Source: Acephala macrosclerotiorum (taxonomy: Eukaryota > Ascomycota > Leotiomycetes > Helotiales > Mollisiaceae). From it: a DNA stretch of 36,151 nucleotides. The stretch lies in NCBI GenBank assembly GCA_014904845.1, contig MU119457.1, forward strand, positions 43,534-79,684. The letters are read 5' to 3'. Of this stretch, positions 33,761 to 36,151 are shown piece after piece. The notes below the pieces were generated by a model. It was not told the DNA's origin and did no database searches. It was given only the letters and a program-made list of their open reading frames with translations. The number at the start of each line of letters is the position of its first letter. Position 1 is the first letter of the stretch. Both the position numbers and the translations under genes were made by a program.

Positions 33761-34254
33761 TTCAATAATAGAATTATTTTTTATTTGTTTTTTAATTTAA
33801 TTAAAAATTTATTAAATTTTAATATTTTAAATAAATATTATATATAATAATAATATTATAAATTATATAATTTATAATACGTAATTAAATTAATATTTAA
33901 AATATTAATATATAAAAAAAATATTTTTATAATAATATTTTTATTTTATATATATATTTAATTATTATTATTAAATATATTATACGTTTTAATATAAAAA
34001 ATATAAAATTATTTAAAAAATTATAAATATATTATTAAAAATTATTTTATTAAATATATTAATAAATTTAATAATTTATAAATTAATATTATTATTTTAT
34101 ATTAAAATTATATAATTTTTAAAAAATATAAATTATTTTATATATATATTAAAAATTAAAAATTATTTAATTAATATATTATTATATTATATTAAATATA
34201 TAAAAATTTAAAAAAATTTAAAAAACACGTAAATTAAAAATTTATATTTATTAT

Positions 34255-34520
34255 ATAAAATATAATCGTATTTAATAAAAATAATATTTATAAAAAATTT
34301 TAAATATTAAAATTAATAATTATTTTTATAATTATATAATTTTTAAAAAATATTATATAAAAAATTTTTAATATATTTTTAATTTAAAATTTGAAATAAA
34401 AATAAATTAATAAAATTAAAATTTTTATAATTTTTTATAAAATAAAATATTTATTAAATAAATTTTTTTATTTATTATTAATTCGTTTAATAAATTATTA
34501 AACGAATTTTTTTTTAATAT
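34255..34520 (+). repeat. Repeat family R1, right-arm direct copy
   Basis: It parallels 355-520 of the left arm (tataatcgtatttaat, then an ataattatataatttttaaa block) and the 838-1,040 copy (aaaataaaaataaatta). It ends in a perfect 13-bp stem hairpin with one central base at 34,481-34,507, followed by a T-tract. Confidence 0.55.
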
Positions 34521-35473
34521 AAATTTTTTTTTATTATTTTTAAATATTTAATTATAAAAAATTTTTATATTTATTTTTATTATTAGTATTATTTAAAAAT
34601 ATTATATTATTAATAATATAATTTCAATATACGTAAAATTTTTCTTTGAATTTTAATATACGTATTAATTTATTATTAATTAAAAATAAAATAATATTAA
34701 TTATATACGATTTCAAATCGTACGTAAATATTATATAATATTTATTTTAATATTAATAATTTTTTTTATAATAAAAATGTTATCATTTTTAATAATTTAA
34801 ATAAATAAATTTTTTTTTTTTAATATTCATATAATAATATTTTTATTACTTTAAAATCTCGAGTAAATAAAAATAATTCGTTTAAATATAAACTTTTTTT
34901 AATTTGATTGTTTTAGTACTAGTATTGCATTTGTAATTGATCGTAATATAATTTTATCGATTTTACAAAAATTTCAATATTATAATTTTATAAAAATTTA
35001 TTTAAAATTACTAATTTAAAAGATAATTTAAATACGAAAACAATAAATCGTAGATTTAATTGAAATGTATTTTGTTATAAAACAAATTTCTATTGCAATT
35101 AATAGAAATCAAACAATTCAAATCGTAATATAATAATAAATTCGTAATTATATAATCTAATAATTAGTAATTTTAAACATTGAACTAAGTATTAAACTAA
35201 ATATTGAACTAGATTAATAATTTTCTTATTTCGATAAAAATATTAAAATTTTATTTAATTTTCAAATTTTTTATATCTCGATAATTAATAACGTCGCAAT
35301 ATTATAATTAGTATTATTCGATTTTACGTTGAAAATTTAATTTAAAAACGTTTATTTTATACTATATAAAGTATTTATATAGTACGTAGTATAAAAATAA
35401 TATACAATTGAAATTGGTATTTAATATATAAAATAAAAAATAATTATTTTGAAATATATAATATACTTAAATA

Positions 35474-35570
35474 AACTCGTATTAAAATATACTTCGTATT
35501 ATAATATTTTCGTATTACGATATTCGCGTATTACAATATTCGCGTACTATAATATTCGCGTATTAATAAT
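35474..35570. repeat. Short tandem repeat, period about 16 bp
   Basis: Successive units read approximately tcgtattaaaatatac, tcgtattataatattt, tcgtattacgatat, tcgcgtattacaatat, tcgcgtactataatat and tcgcgtattaataat. Units differ mainly by single substitutions and small length changes. Confidence 0.6.
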
Positions 35571-36151
35571 TACTTAGTACTACGATATTTTTTCTCGTAT
35601 TACAATATACAATTCGCTTATTATTTATTACTTTAAATATATTTGATTTAATAAATTTTTTTATTTCAAATGATATTAAAATTTATAATTAAATAATTAA
35701 TTTATATTTTAATAAACTAATTAATTAATTTTAATTCCGATTATATTTTAAATAATAAAATATTAAATTTTTATTATTATATTAATTTTTATTACATTTT
35801 TATTATTATTTTTAATTTAATCTAATATATATATTTAATTAATTATTATTATTAATTATTAATATTTAATTTTATAATTAAATATAAAATAATTAAATAT
35901 TATTAAAAAAATTTAAATTAAAAAAATTATTAAATTAATTATTAAAAAATATTAAAAAATTTTAAAAAAACGTTTTTAAATATTATTAAATTATTTATTT
36001 TATAAAAATGAAATTTTTATATTTTTTTTAATTTTCAAAAATTTAAATATATTAATAATAAAAAAATTCGAATTTTTTATTATATATATTTAAATTTATA
36101 TTTATTATATTTAAAAAATTAAATTTAAAATTAAAAATATAAATATATTTT

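Larger units (their letters stand above)
32456..36151. repeat. AT-rich RIP-degraded repeat arm (right)
   Basis: Same character as the left arm: extreme AT content, C and G largely confined to CpG, no coding sequence. It includes two small islands of normal composition (33,160-33,225 and 33,661-33,760), repeat-family R1 copies in both orientations, and a milder segment from about 34,860 to 35,640 that keeps more CpA/TpG. Confidence 0.85.

Noticed and set aside
35474..35570. CRISPR-like array
   Set aside because: Units are contiguous with no spacers, and the DNA is eukaryotic RIP-type sequence.

Overview
The window looks like a piece of a filamentous ascomycete (Pezizomycotina) chromosome. Nearly every gene is split by short GT-AG introns, mostly 46-87 bp. 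Several families are typical of such fungi: an Nma111-type protease, fungal arylsulfotransferase-like and Sulfotransfer_4-like proteins, a Gfd2/QIP-type DEDDh domain, and a serine/threonine-rich GPI-type surface protein. A leotiomycete is a reasonable guess from protein wording, but that is inference. Two gene-free, extremely AT-rich arms (about 1-2,380 and 32,456-36,151) flank a gene-rich core of about 30 kb. In the arms CpA/TpG is almost gone and many of the remaining C and G bases sit in CpG, the expected footprint of repeat-induced point mutation (RIP) on old transposons.

Layout of the core: a large F-box/coiled-coil protein (+, 2,575-5,875); the nuclear HtrA-like protease NMA111 (-, 6,466-9,653); a major facilitator transporter (-, 10,623-12,629) divergent from an arylsulfotransferase-like secreted or membrane protein (+, 13,375-15,173); and a P-loop sulfotransferase-like protein (-, 15,739-16,633) convergent with it. 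Next come two decayed copies of one fungal membrane-protein family (A, 17,870-19,937; B, 20,728-23,239, both -). A 628-bp AT-rich element with 29-bp terminal inverted repeats and a TA target duplication sits in the last codons of copy B. Beyond it lie a 2-oxoglutarate/Fe(II) dioxygenase (-, 23,554-24,799), a frame-broken DEDDh exonuclease-like gene (+, 25,253-26,300), an SDR oxidoreductase (+, 26,930-28,013), a conserved multi-pass membrane protein (-, 28,496-29,665) and a frame-broken GPI-type surface protein (+, 31,183-32,159).

Exon joins were worked out by hand from splice signals, frame continuity and family motifs; all give whole numbers of codons for the intact genes. I see no rRNA, tRNA or CRISPR array. 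I do not see a convincing new multi-gene system. The most informative signals are the transposon insertion in paralog B with a recoverable target site, the RIP-type decay of both paralogs, two single-base frame breaks in otherwise well-preserved genes, a hairpin-bearing repeat family shared by both AT-rich arms, and a tail-to-tail pair of unrelated sulfotransferase-type genes next to a transporter.
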